Positions 1-8,869 of a DNA stretch of 64,000 bases are shown here, in pieces. Numbering within the stretch: position 1 is the stretch's first letter; each line of letters begins with the position of its first letter. The position numbers were made by a program, and so were the translations under genes. Under the pieces are notes generated by a model. It did not search any database, was not told where the DNA came from, and saw nothing but the letters and a program-made list of their open reading frames with translations. The stretch is from Fischerella sp. JS2 (GTDB taxonomy: Bacteria > Cyanobacteriota > Cyanobacteriia > Cyanobacteriales > Nostocaceae), in assembly GCF_032393985.1 (NCBI RefSeq), contig NZ_CP135918.1, forward strand, positions 4,461,724-4,525,723, given 5' to 3'.

Positions 1-1
1 G

Positions 2-808
2 ATAGCAGACCCACGTGTAAGGCTGATTTCGCAACCAAACCAGGGTGTATCTGTTGCACGCAACATAGGTATTACCCATGCACAAGGAGAATACATTGCA
101 TTCTTAGATGCGGACGATTTATGGGAACCAACCAAGTTAGAAAAACAAGTGCGTTGTCTGGAGGATAACCCAGCAGTAGGATTAGTCTATACCTGGACAA
201 ATTTTATTGATGAATCAGATCAGCCTACAGGTGTATCCATAGTTTCCCATGCAGAGGGGAATGTGTGGGAGCAAATTGTTGTTAGAGATATGATTTCTAC
301 AGGTAGTTCACCCATGATCCGTCGTGAGTGTTTTGCAACCGTAGGAGTATTTGATGCCAACATTAGTATTGGTGAAGACCGAGATATGTGGAGCCGCATT
401 GCTGCTCTTTATCTTTTTGCAGTGGTTAAAGAACCTTTAACTCTGTATCGTAGACATTCTAGAAATACAACTCAAAACAGCAACACAATAGTTCATGAAC
501 TGCATCAAGTGATCGAGAAAAGCTTTCATTCTGCCCCACTGGAATTGCTGTATTTGCGAAACCAAAGTTATGGCTGGATGAACTTCTTTGCAGCTTGGTC
601 TGCCCTACTAGACGAGAATAACTACAAAGACGCAATTAATTACCGTCGGCAAGCGATTTTGCACTACCCTCAAATCCGCTACACATTCATCTACCTACGC
701 CTAAGTTTAGCAATAGCAATCATACGTTGGCTTGGATCTCAAACTTATCAGGAAGTGCGATCGCTAACCCGTACTTTGCGACGGCTGATGTTAGGTGCTG
801 CTACCTAA
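2..808 (+). CDS. GT2 glycosyltransferase, 5' end outside window
   Basis: The frame is open from base 2 with no start codon, so the N-terminal part of the GT-A fold (about 60 residues, judging from the neighbouring copy) lies left of the window. The visible part starts before VARNIGI, followed by the FLDADD segment, which holds the metal/nucleotide-sugar binding acidic residues of family 2 glycosyltransferases, then GEDRDMW, where the catalytic base is expected, and a helical C-terminal tail of about 90 residues. It is a close tandem copy of the next gene (838-1797), with the same ending LMLGAAT and a similar spacer. It probably transfers a sugar to a growing cell-surface glycan on the cytoplasmic face; donor and acceptor cannot be read. 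Confidence 0.9.
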   Translation: MADPRVRLISQPNQGVSVARNIGITHAQGEYIAFLDADDLWEPTKLEKQVRCLEDNPAVGLVYTWTNFIDESDQPTGVSIVSHAEGNVWEQIVVRDMISTGSSPMIRRECFATVGVFDANISIGEDRDMWSRIAALYLFAVVKEPLTLYRRHSRNTTQNSNTIVHELHQVIEKSFHSAPLELLYLRNQSYGWMNFFAAWSALLDENNYKDAINYRRQAILHYPQIRYTFIYLRLSLAIAIIRWLGSQTYQEVRSLTRTLRRLMLGAAT

Positions 809-837
809 TATTATTCTTTTTTTTCAGGAGTTCAAAC

Positions 838-1797
838 ATGACAAAAGTTTCTGTTGTGATTCCAGCCTATAATGCTATGACTTATCTGCCAGAAACTCTA
901 GAGAGTGTATTGAGGCAGACTTTCGCAGATTTTGAAGTATTAATGATTAATGATGGTAGTTCGGACAATATTGTGGAGTGGGCTGCTGAAATAGTAGATC
1001 CACGTGTAAGGCTAATTTCGCAATCAAATCAGGGTGCATCGGTTGCACGCAACACAGGTATTACCCATGCACAAGGAGAATACATTGCATTCTTAGACGC
1101 GGACGATTTATGGAAACCAACTAAATTAGAAAAGCAAGTGCGTTGTCTGGACAATAATCCCGCAGCAGGCTTAGTTTATACCTGGACGGCTTTAATTGAT
1201 CAGTCAGGCAGCCCTATAGGTACATTATGGGTTTCCGATATAGAAGGCAATGTATGGCAGCAAATTGTTGTCAGAGACATGATCTCTAATGGCAGTTCAC
1301 CAATGGTTCGCCGTAGTTGCTTTGAAACTGTTGGGGTATTCGATCCTCAGATCAAGGGCGTTGAAGATAGAGAAATGTGGATTCGGATTGCTGCTTGCTA
1401 TCCTTTCGCAGTGGTTAAAGAACCCTTAACCCTGTATCGTCGTCACCCTGGCAACATGACCAGCAACCGCCAAATGATAATTACAGAACTACGCAAAGTC
1501 TTTGAGAAAGCCTTTGAATCTGCTCCTTTCGAGTTACTGTATTTGCGAAACCAAAGCTATGGTTGGATGAACTTGTTTGCGGCTTGGGGTTGTATAGAGG
1601 ACGAGAAGAACTACAAAAAGGCAATACATTACCGTCAGCAGGCTATTTTGCATTATCCCCAATTACACAATACATCTACTTATATACGCTTGAGTATAAG
1701 AATAGCTACAATGCGCTGGTTTGGTCTTCAAGGCTACGAGAGAGTACGAGGAATAACTCGTACTGTACGTCAACTAATGTTAGGTGCTGCTACCTGA
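838..1797 (+). CDS. GT2 glycosyltransferase, tandem copy
   Basis: A protein of 319 residues. ATG at 838 is chosen because CAGGAG (824-829) sits at ribosome-binding distance and the protein then opens with the canonical GT2 strand TKVSVVIPAYNA; the frame is open further upstream, but that part overlaps the preceding gene. Motifs: MINDGSSD near residue 40, FLDADD near 88 (DXD-like) and VEDREMW (probable catalytic acid). It resembles UDP-sugar transferases that extend exo- or lipopolysaccharide. It is the second member of a tandem duplication: most residues are shared with the upstream gene, including YLRNQSYGWMN and the C-terminal LMLGAAT. Neighbouring GT4 genes and an ABC exporter place it in a surface polysaccharide operon. 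The substrate is unknown. Confidence 0.93.
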   Translation: MTKVSVVIPAYNAMTYLPETLESVLRQTFADFEVLMINDGSSDNIVEWAAEIVDPRVRLISQSNQGASVARNTGITHAQGEYIAFLDADDLWKPTKLEKQVRCLDNNPAAGLVYTWTALIDQSGSPIGTLWVSDIEGNVWQQIVVRDMISNGSSPMVRRSCFETVGVFDPQIKGVEDREMWIRIAACYPFAVVKEPLTLYRRHPGNMTSNRQMIITELRKVFEKAFESAPFELLYLRNQSYGWMNLFAAWGCIEDEKNYKKAIHYRQQAILHYPQLHNTSTYIRLSIRIATMRWFGLQGYERVRGITRTVRQLMLGAAT

Positions 1798-1842
1798 TAT
1801 AACTCTTTTTTCAGCTCTGCGCTTTTGACAGGAGCAATTATC

Positions 1843-2973
1843 ATGATCAAAGTGTTTATTCTCTGTTCAGGACTTGGTTACATTCAGCGTGGTTATGAAT
1901 CTTTTTCTCAAGAACTTTTTGATGCATTATCACAAAATTGCTCCCTAGATGTGACTCTTTTTAAAGGGAATGGCAAGCCATCCAGTAAAGAAATTGTTGT
2001 CTGGAATCTGCCGTATTATGGCAAGCTAGCTCAAAAAATTAGCGAATTTTTTAAAAAACCAGAGAGAAGAGATCCATACTTCACTCAGCAAGTAACATTT
2101 TTTATCAGCTTTCTTCCCCATTTATATTTGAAAAAACCAGATATTATTTTCTTTACTGAACCAAGTTTAGGTACTTTACTATGGCATTGGCGGTCTATTA
2201 CAAAGCAAAGGTATCAGTTTTTATTTTGTAATGGAGGACCTTGTTCACCAAGTATATTTTATCGCTGGGATCGTGTACTTCAAGTAGCTCCTACTCATTT
2301 TCAATCTGCTTTAGATGTAGGAGTAGCTGCTGAAAAACAGACTTTGATTCCCCATGCAATTCATATACCCTCTGAACCTGTAATTCTCAGTGATAGTGAA
2401 CGGGAACTTCTACGTCATAAACTTGGATTGCCTGAAAAAAGACCATTGATTCTCTCAGTGGCAGCTATTAATAAATCTCGTAAGCGAATGGATTACGTAA
2501 TTAGCGAAATAGCTCATCTATCTGAACCACGTCCTTATCTTTTATTACTAGGTCATCAAGGGGAGGAAGCACTAGACATTACTCAGCTTGGCAATAACTT
2601 ATTAGGTGTCAATAATTTTCAGATTAGAACTGTTGATAAAAATAAAGTTGCAGATTACTACAAAATTGCAGATGCTTTCGTTCTAGCTTCTCTATATGAG
2701 GGGTTTGGTCTGGTGTTTTTAGAGGCAATGTCCCACGGTCTACCCTGTTTAGCTCATGATTATGAAGTTCCTCGCTATATATTAGGCAAAGAGGGATATT
2801 TCGCTAATTTTGAATTAGCAGGTAGTTTAGCAAGTTTAATACCTCATGCGCTAGCAGAATCTCACGATATATCTAAACGACGTCATCGTCATTGTATTGT
2901 CTACGAACGTTTTAGCTGGGATAAATTGCGCCCAGAATATGTCAAATTGATTCAACAATGTATCAACTCGTGA
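1843..2973 (+). CDS. GT4-family glycosyltransferase
   Basis: A protein of 376 residues. The frame also opens with a TTG at 1825, but ATG 1843 is preferred: AGGAGC (1829-1834) precedes it and the protein then begins MIKVFILCSGLG, the usual first strand of a GT-B fold. The C-terminal half carries the GT4 donor domain: LILSVAAINKSRKRMD, then EGFGLVFLEAMSHGLPC, with the E-x7-E pair that contacts the nucleotide sugar. The N-terminal acceptor half has GYESFSQELF. It is a retaining glycosyltransferase, cytoplasmic or membrane-associated, presumably working with the flanking GTs. The spacer from the previous stop is about 45 bp, which fits one operon. Confidence 0.9.
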   Translation: MIKVFILCSGLGYIQRGYESFSQELFDALSQNCSLDVTLFKGNGKPSSKEIVVWNLPYYGKLAQKISEFFKKPERRDPYFTQQVTFFISFLPHLYLKKPDIIFFTEPSLGTLLWHWRSITKQRYQFLFCNGGPCSPSIFYRWDRVLQVAPTHFQSALDVGVAAEKQTLIPHAIHIPSEPVILSDSERELLRHKLGLPEKRPLILSVAAINKSRKRMDYVISEIAHLSEPRPYLLLLGHQGEEALDITQLGNNLLGVNNFQIRTVDKNKVADYYKIADAFVLASLYEGFGLVFLEAMSHGLPCLAHDYEVPRYILGKEGYFANFELAGSLASLIPHALAESHDISKRRHRHCIVYERFSWDKLRPEYVKLIQQCINS

Positions 2974-2975
2974 TG

Positions 2976-3165
2976 AAGTATCTGTTTTGAAAATAGGGAA
3001 CAGGGAATGGGGAACAGGGAACAGGAAAGAGTTATGTTCATGTTTGCTTGTTACCAAAGTTCATGATTGACTGTCTTGAAAATAGCGATCAAAGATTGTA
3101 GATAAACTTAATAGTAAACCTACAAATTATCTGTGTCCATCTGTGTTTATCTGTGTTCGTTAACA
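2976..3165. repeat. Short tandem repeats between GT genes
   Basis: The spacer before the GT4 gene at 3176 holds GGGAACAGGGAAT-type satellite (about 2995-3027) and three copies of a 10-bp unit close to ATCTGTGTTT (3129-3158). A related 10-bp repeat lies at 10201-10227, and a degenerate inverted one near 57830. No coding signal is seen. Confidence 0.7.
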
Positions 3166-3175
3166 AAACTTAATT

Positions 3176-4372
3176 ATGCACCTGATTGTTTTAGAACTAG
3201 AACCAACTTCTTGTCGGGGTGGACAGGAAATAGTCCTATTTGATATTTGTCGTGGTCTTGCTCAAAGAGGACATACTATTAGTCTGGTTTATACGAAAGT
3301 AGGGAATTTACTTGAGCAGTATCAAAAGTTTTGTAGCCATGTTATCAAGGCTAATTTATTTACAATTTATCCACCACAATCTAACTTTCAATTTATAGTT
3401 GATATTTTGAAAATAAATAGGAATATCCCAGCTAGCAAAAATAGTATCTTGCTTAGTAATCAGTATCAAGATACTTTTTTTGCTCGTGCTTTAGCTTTAT
3501 CAAAAAATATACCTTTGGTATGTTATTTGCATTTACCTCCATCTCATAGAATATTAATTGGTAACACCGCAATAAAAAGTGTAAAACAGTTTTTTAGAGA
3601 GTCATATATTAGATGGCAGTGGCAAACTGGACTCAAAGGTGTGGCACAGTTTATTGCTGTTTCAAATCAAACGAAGCGAGATTGGGTTATAAAGGGCTAT
3701 CCAGAAGATAGAATTGAGGTCGTACATAACGGAATTAACCTAGAAATATACACATCTCCAATTAATTTTGCCCTTAGGAGAAAAGAATGGAATATCTTTG
3801 AAGATACCAGAGTAATTTCCTATATTGGTAGGTTAGATCCAGAAAAGGGATTAGAAACGCTAATTAAAGCATTTGCTATTTTGCTGATAAGCGGTGCTAA
3901 AACTCAATTATTAATTGCTGGAAAACCGATCAACGAGAATGAGGAATATCAAAAATCCTTAGAACAGTTAATAATCGATTTGGGCATAGAAAATTATGTT
4001 AGCTTTCTAGGTCATATAACTAATACCACCAGTTTATACCAGGTAAGTGATGTCACAGTTCTACCTAGTTTATGGTCAGAGCCTTTTGGAAGGGTAATTG
4101 TAGAATCAATGGCATGTGGAACTCCTGTGGTGGCTAGTCACGTTGGAGGAATACCGGAGATTTTGACAGGAGAGTTTCAAAAAGGACTGTTTGAACCAGG
4201 AAATGAACGAGATTTATCAGATACTCTCAATCGAGTTATGAATTGGAGAGAGAATGACTCCGAGTTAGGGCAAAGATGCCGTGAGCATGTGTTAACAAAA
4301 TTCAGTTTGGACACAATGATTGATGGTGTTGAAAAAGTATTTGAACGCCGATTAAGTCCAGCGAGGAACTAG
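3176..4372 (+). CDS. GT4-family glycosyltransferase (paralogue A)
   Basis: A protein of 398 residues. It starts MHLIVLELEPTSCRGGQE, where the GGQE segment corresponds to the acceptor-side glycine loop of GT-B enzymes. The donor domain is clear: VISYIGRLDPEKGLETLI, then SLWSEPFGRVIVESMACG with the E-x7-E motif, and GGIPEIL. A retaining glycosyltransferase for a surface polysaccharide. Its opening codons and overall layout are shared with the genes at 6287 and 8870, so the three are paralogues made by local duplication. It ends four bases before the ABC exporter ATG, which suggests co-transcription. The sugar specificity cannot be deduced. Confidence 0.93.
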   Translation: MHLIVLELEPTSCRGGQEIVLFDICRGLAQRGHTISLVYTKVGNLLEQYQKFCSHVIKANLFTIYPPQSNFQFIVDILKINRNIPASKNSILLSNQYQDTFFARALALSKNIPLVCYLHLPPSHRILIGNTAIKSVKQFFRESYIRWQWQTGLKGVAQFIAVSNQTKRDWVIKGYPEDRIEVVHNGINLEIYTSPINFALRRKEWNIFEDTRVISYIGRLDPEKGLETLIKAFAILLISGAKTQLLIAGKPINENEEYQKSLEQLIIDLGIENYVSFLGHITNTTSLYQVSDVTVLPSLWSEPFGRVIVESMACGTPVVASHVGGIPEILTGEFQKGLFEPGNERDLSDTLNRVMNWRENDSELGQRCREHVLTKFSLDTMIDGVEKVFERRLSPARN

Positions 4373-4376
4373 GACT

Positions 4377-6254
4377 ATGATATTTACTGCTGTAGGAAAT
4401 TACATACATTTTAAACTGGCAATTACAATTTCTAAGCTGTTAAAAGCTACAAGTTTTTGGCAAGATAATTATTTTATCTTCCGAGAGTTCAAATACTTTC
4501 CTCGCATGGCAATTTTGGCTCTGTTATATCTTCTCATAGCAGCAGTTTTAGAAGGATTTGGTATTGGTTTTATTCTGTCGTTTTTACAAAGTTTGACCAA
4601 TCCTAGCGCACCACCAATCCAAACAGGTATTGCCTGGTTTGATGTTTGGATATTAGGAGTAAATGCTCCTGCTGCTGATCGCATCTATCGAATATGTGCG
4701 CTGATTATTATGACAACATGGTTACGTTCACTTTTTAATTACTTAGGACAGGTTTATAATCAGAAAACTCAGTTGCATCTTGCTGACCGACTGCGTAGAC
4801 GAGTTTTTGAACAATTGCAAGCATTAAGTCTGAGTTATTTTACCAAGACGCGTTCTGGTGATTTAATCAATAGCATCACATCTGAGATATACCAGCTAAT
4901 ACAAGCTTTTAATGTAATTTCTTTTGTTTTTACCAAGAGTTCAATTTTATTGGTTTATATAGTGTCAATGTTATTACTATCGTGGCAACTGACGCTGATT
5001 TCTGTGATGCTGTTTAGTTTGCTATCGGTAGGGATGACAACATTATTAGGACGGGTACGGGAGGCTAGTTTTGAAAGGACAATTGCTGGTAGCTGGTATA
5101 CTTCAGTGGCGCTGGAATTTATCAATGGTATTCGCACAGTTCAGGCATTTGCAGCTCAAGACTATGAGCGCAAACGGTTTTATGATGCTAGTACCAAGCT
5201 CCTAAAAAGTGCGACCAAATCTGTTTCAGCGATGTCATTGATAGAACCCATCTCAGAAGGGGTTTCGATCACAATGCTGATTGGAATGCTGATTCTAGCA
5301 TTTAGGTTCCTAATTCAGAATGGACTGTTGGAATCAGCTTCGCTGTTGACATTTTTATTCGTCTTACTGCGTGTTGCACCAAATGTGCGTGCGATCGATG
5401 CAGCCAGAGCGCAGTTCAACAATTTTCAAGGAGCATTTCACAATATTAAGGAACTGCTGAGAACCGACAACAAAACTTACTTACAAAATGGTAAAGTTCA
5501 GTTTGCAGGATTGCAGCGAGCCATCAGGTTTGTAGGTGTAGATTTTGGCTACGATGCGAATGAATTGGTATTACATAATATTTCTCTAACTATCGAACGG
5601 GGAAAGATGACAGCACTAGTTGGCGCATCTGGTGCTGGTAAATCAACATTGGCTGATTTAATTCCAAGATTTTACGATCCAACCAGAGGTAAAATTCTTA
5701 TAGATGGTGTAAATCTGCGAGAATACGAGATTAACTCCCTGCGCCGCAAGATAGCTGTCGTCAGTCAGGATACATTCATTTTTAATACTTCTGTCCGCAA
5801 TAATATTGCCTATGCAATGGAAGAGGTAGATGAAGCTGCAATTATGGAAGCAGCTCGATTGGCTCATGCGCTGGAATTTATTCAAGAGTTACCAGAAGGC
5901 TTTGATACCCAGCTTGGAGATCGAGGAGTGCGCCTATCTGGAGGACAACGTCAGCGTATAGCGATCGCTCGTGCTTTGCTGCGTGATCCAGATATTCTGA
6001 TCTTAGATGAGGCGACGAGTGCCTTAGACTCTGTGTCTGAAAGGTTAATTCAAGAGTCTTTAGACAAGCTTGCTGTTGGTCGAACAGTGATTGCGATCGC
6101 TCATCGCCTTTCTACAATTGTCCGAGCCAATAAAGTCGTAGTCCTTGAGCAGGGACGCATTATAGAGCAAGGGGGATATCAAGAGTTATTAGCACAGCAT
6201 GGCAAACTCTGGAAATATCACCAACTTCAGCATGAATTGAGTCAAGTAGGCTAG
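4377..6254 (+). CDS. ABC exporter, fused membrane and ATPase domains
   Basis: A protein of 625 residues with the MsbA/HlyB-type half-transporter layout. The N-terminal half (about 45-345) has several hydrophobic spans and the cytoplasmic coupling stretch LSYFTKTRSGDLINSI. The C-terminal ATPase has Walker A GASGAGKST (416-424), signature LSGGQRQR (about 520), Walker B ILILDEATSALD (about 540-551) and the H-loop AHRLST. It would work as a homodimer in the inner membrane, flipping or exporting a lipid or lipid-linked sugar. Embedded among glycosyltransferases with only 4 bp to the upstream gene, it most likely exports the locus product. HepA, the heterocyst envelope polysaccharide exporter, has this architecture, but orthology cannot be claimed from sequence reading alone. 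Confidence 0.93.
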   Translation: MIFTAVGNYIHFKLAITISKLLKATSFWQDNYFIFREFKYFPRMAILALLYLLIAAVLEGFGIGFILSFLQSLTNPSAPPIQTGIAWFDVWILGVNAPAADRIYRICALIIMTTWLRSLFNYLGQVYNQKTQLHLADRLRRRVFEQLQALSLSYFTKTRSGDLINSITSEIYQLIQAFNVISFVFTKSSILLVYIVSMLLLSWQLTLISVMLFSLLSVGMTTLLGRVREASFERTIAGSWYTSVALEFINGIRTVQAFAAQDYERKRFYDASTKLLKSATKSVSAMSLIEPISEGVSITMLIGMLILAFRFLIQNGLLESASLLTFLFVLLRVAPNVRAIDAARAQFNNFQGAFHNIKELLRTDNKTYLQNGKVQFAGLQRAIRFVGVDFGYDANELVLHNISLTIERGKMTALVGASGAGKSTLADLIPRFYDPTRGKILIDGVNLREYEINSLRRKIAVVSQDTFIFNTSVRNNIAYAMEEVDEAAIMEAARLAHALEFIQELPEGFDTQLGDRGVRLSGGQRQRIAIARALLRDPDILILDEATSALDSVSERLIQESLDKLAVGRTVIAIAHRLSTIVRANKVVVLEQGRIIEQGGYQELLAQHGKLWKYHQLQHELSQVG

Positions 6255-6286
6255 AACAGTCTGAAATTTCCAAAACCTGCAAACAT

Positions 6287-7471
6287 ATGCACCTGATTGT
6301 TTTAGAAAATGAACCGTCTTCTTGTCGTGGTGGACAAGAATTGAGTCTGTTTGAAGTTTGTCGCGCTCTGTCTGAACGTGGACATAAAATTAGTTTAATT
6401 TATATACAAGAAGGAAATTTACTTGAGGGTTATCAAGCTTTTTGTGACCAGATTCTTAAGATTAATCGTTACGTATTTGATCGAAGAAAAACTACTGAAG
6501 TATTAGAGTTTATTGCTAGTCTTGCTGCTGCTAGTAAGATTACAGCAAGTAAAAATAGTGTGGTATTAATCAATCAATATCATGAGGCTTTTTTTGGTTC
6601 TTGTTTATCATTTTTTAAAAATACTAATTTTGTTTCTTTTCTAAGAATACCCCCATTCGCGTTTAATAGTCAAAAACGCATTGGAATTAAAGGCATTAAT
6701 AAGTTTATTGCAGTTTCAAATCATACAAAGTTTGATTGGGTGAAATTTGGGATTGCAGCAGATAAAATAGATGTTGTCTACAATGGAACAAATACAGAAA
6801 AATTTAAACTATTAGATAAACTATTAGAAAACAATATTGCAAAGAAAAAAGAATGGAATATTCCTGAATATTTTAGAGTCATCACCTATGTAGGCAGACT
6901 AGATAAAACTAAGGGTTTAGAAACATTAATTGGAGCCTTTGCTTTACTTGTAAAAAGTGGTATTAATGCCAAGTTATTGGTTGCTGGTAAGCCTTTAGTT
7001 CATTTAGGAGAAGATGGAAAAGAAAGTCCAATCATAGGCGAAAAATACAAACTATCTTTACAACAGCTATCAAAGGATTTAGGTATAGAAAAGAATGTGG
7101 ATTTTTTGGGACATGTAGCAGATACAGTCTCCCTTTACCAAGTTAGTGATATCACAGTTTTACCTAGTCAATGGTCAGAACCTTTTGGCAGAGTCATTAT
7201 TGAATCAATGGCTTGTGGAACTCCTGTGGTAGCTAGCAGAATTGGTGGTATTCCCGAAGTTTTGACCGGAGAATTTCAACAATGGCTGTTTGAACCTGGT
7301 AATCAACTAGATTTAGCAGATAAATTGAATCGGATTATTCATTGGAGAGATCGTGATTTTCATTTAGCTTATAGGTGTCGTGAGCATGTTTTAAGCAAGT
7401 TCACTATAGACAAAATGATTGATGGTATTGAGAAAGTGCTATTGCAGGTTGTCAAACAATCAACCTGTTGA
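6287..7471 (+). CDS. GT4-family glycosyltransferase (paralogue B)
   Basis: A protein of 394 residues beginning MHLIVLENEPSSCRGGQE, nearly the same opening as the gene at 3176. The donor domain shows VITYVGRLDKTKGLETLI, QWSEPFGRVIIESMACG (E-x7-E) and GGIPEVLTGEF. Compared with paralogue A it carries about 12 extra residues around PLVHLGEDGKESP. The gene follows the ABC exporter by 32 bp. Its last 354 bp (7097-7450) reappear with only four differences at 9671-10024 in the broken third copy, while the upstream parts differ much more, which points to recent recombination. Presumed role: sugar transfer in surface glycan assembly. Confidence 0.93.
   Translation: MHLIVLENEPSSCRGGQELSLFEVCRALSERGHKISLIYIQEGNLLEGYQAFCDQILKINRYVFDRRKTTEVLEFIASLAAASKITASKNSVVLINQYHEAFFGSCLSFFKNTNFVSFLRIPPFAFNSQKRIGIKGINKFIAVSNHTKFDWVKFGIAADKIDVVYNGTNTEKFKLLDKLLENNIAKKKEWNIPEYFRVITYVGRLDKTKGLETLIGAFALLVKSGINAKLLVAGKPLVHLGEDGKESPIIGEKYKLSLQQLSKDLGIEKNVDFLGHVADTVSLYQVSDITVLPSQWSEPFGRVIIESMACGTPVVASRIGGIPEVLTGEFQQWLFEPGNQLDLADKLNRIIHWRDRDFHLAYRCREHVLSKFTIDKMIDGIEKVLLQVVKQSTC
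7097..7450 (+). repeat. 354-bp direct repeat, copy 1 (other copy 9671-10024)
   Basis: This is the 3' part of the GT4 gene at 6287. Aligned by eye with 9671-10024 (constant offset 2574), it shows four mismatches and no gap. The sequence upstream in the two genes is clearly less similar, so this block was homogenised or duplicated later than the genes themselves. Confidence 0.9.
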
Positions 7472-7653
7472 GAAACTTTCAATATGCTTCTATTAATTTC
7501 CCGTGAAGATGTACTTAATATAAGAAAAAAACTGCAAAGAATACAAAGGAATAGAGGCATATTCATTAAGTGCAAATTTATAGAGAATTGAATTAGTACA
7601 AGAAAATTGGACAAGATTAGAAAAATAAAAATTTAAGGAGATTTTATTAGTTT

Positions 7654-8820
7654 ATGCATCTAGCATACGTTACTAGTTATAATGTTTTAGACAACTCGGA
7701 TTGGCCTGAAAATTTAGTAGGACTTCGAGGAGCAGGTTATCATTTAGCACAACACTTAGAAAAGCAATCTGTACAACTTGATTATATCGGACCATTGAAG
7801 CAAGAATATAGATTTATAAATAGGTTTAAGAGAAAATTTTATAGGAAATTTTTGCATAAAGTTTATGCCTGCTGGGCAGATCCAGCAGTGATCAGAGACT
7901 ATGCAGATCAAGTTTCTAAAAAGTTATCTAGTTCCAGCGCAAAGATAGTTCTATGCCCAGAGAATGCTCAAACAATAGCATATCTCGAATGTAAGCAGCC
8001 TATTGTTCTCTGGACAGATGCACCTCAGACAGTATTAATTGATTTTTATTCTATTTTTAGCAATTTTTGTAATGAGTCCAAAAGACACGTATATGCTTTA
8101 GAGAAAGCAGCATTAGATAGAAGTAAATTAGTGATATTTTTATCAGATTGGGCTGCTCAAAATGCTATCAAAATTTATGGAATTAACCCATCTAAAATAA
8201 GAGTAGTTCCTTGGGGAGCAAATATAGAATGTAATAGAACCTATGAGGATATTAATAATATATTGAAATCTAAAAATACACGTTATTGTAGATTATTATT
8301 TATTGGAGTTGACTGGTTAAGGAAAGGAGGAGATACGGTACTAGAGGTAGCTAAAGAATTAAATCAAGTTGGCTTGAATACAGAATTAATAGTAGTTGGT
8401 TCCGAACCTCCCACAAGTGAAAGCTTTCCCAATTACGTCAAATTTCTTGGTTTTATTAATAAATATACAACAGAAGGTATTAAGCAAATCAATGAATTAT
8501 TTTGTACATCTCATTTCTTAATTGTACCTTCCAGAGCAGAAACTTATGGACACGTTTTTTGTGAAGCCAACTCTTTTGGACTTCCTTCTTTAGCTACAAA
8601 TGTTGGTGGTATACCAACTATTATCAAAGATGGTGTCAATGGAAAAACTTTTGCAATTAACTCTAGCGTGAAAGAATACTCTAATTATATTGCTGATCTC
8701 ATGTCTAATTATAATGAATATAAAAGATTAGCTCACTCATCATTTCATGAATATCAATCTCGTTTAAATTGGGCAGTAGCTGCAAAAACTGCAAAAAAAT
8801 TAATTATGGAGCTAGTGTAG
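7654..8820 (+). CDS. GT4-family glycosyltransferase
   Basis: A protein of 388 residues that does not belong to the A/B paralogue group. The N-terminal region has GLRGAGYHLAQHL, the acceptor-side glycine loop. The donor domain reads LLFIGVDWLRKGGDTVLEVA, then PSRAETYGHVFCEANSFGLP, with glutamates seven residues apart, and NVGGIPTIIKDGVNG. AAGGAG at 7635-7640 lies about 13 bases before the ATG, slightly far. A retaining glycosyltransferase of the same locus. A 180-bp AT-rich spacer separates it from the previous gene and may hold a promoter. Confidence 0.9.
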   Translation: MHLAYVTSYNVLDNSDWPENLVGLRGAGYHLAQHLEKQSVQLDYIGPLKQEYRFINRFKRKFYRKFLHKVYACWADPAVIRDYADQVSKKLSSSSAKIVLCPENAQTIAYLECKQPIVLWTDAPQTVLIDFYSIFSNFCNESKRHVYALEKAALDRSKLVIFLSDWAAQNAIKIYGINPSKIRVVPWGANIECNRTYEDINNILKSKNTRYCRLLFIGVDWLRKGGDTVLEVAKELNQVGLNTELIVVGSEPPTSESFPNYVKFLGFINKYTTEGIKQINELFCTSHFLIVPSRAETYGHVFCEANSFGLPSLATNVGGIPTIIKDGVNGKTFAINSSVKEYSNYIADLMSNYNEYKRLAHSSFHEYQSRLNWAVAAKTAKKLIMELV

Positions 8821-8869
8821 TAGTGCAAAAAAAAGTTACTAATAATTTGAAAATAAAATTGGTAGTCTT

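Noticed and set aside
4377..6254. Naming the ABC exporter hepA
   Set aside because: Architecture and context agree, but many exporters share them; a phylogeny would be needed.
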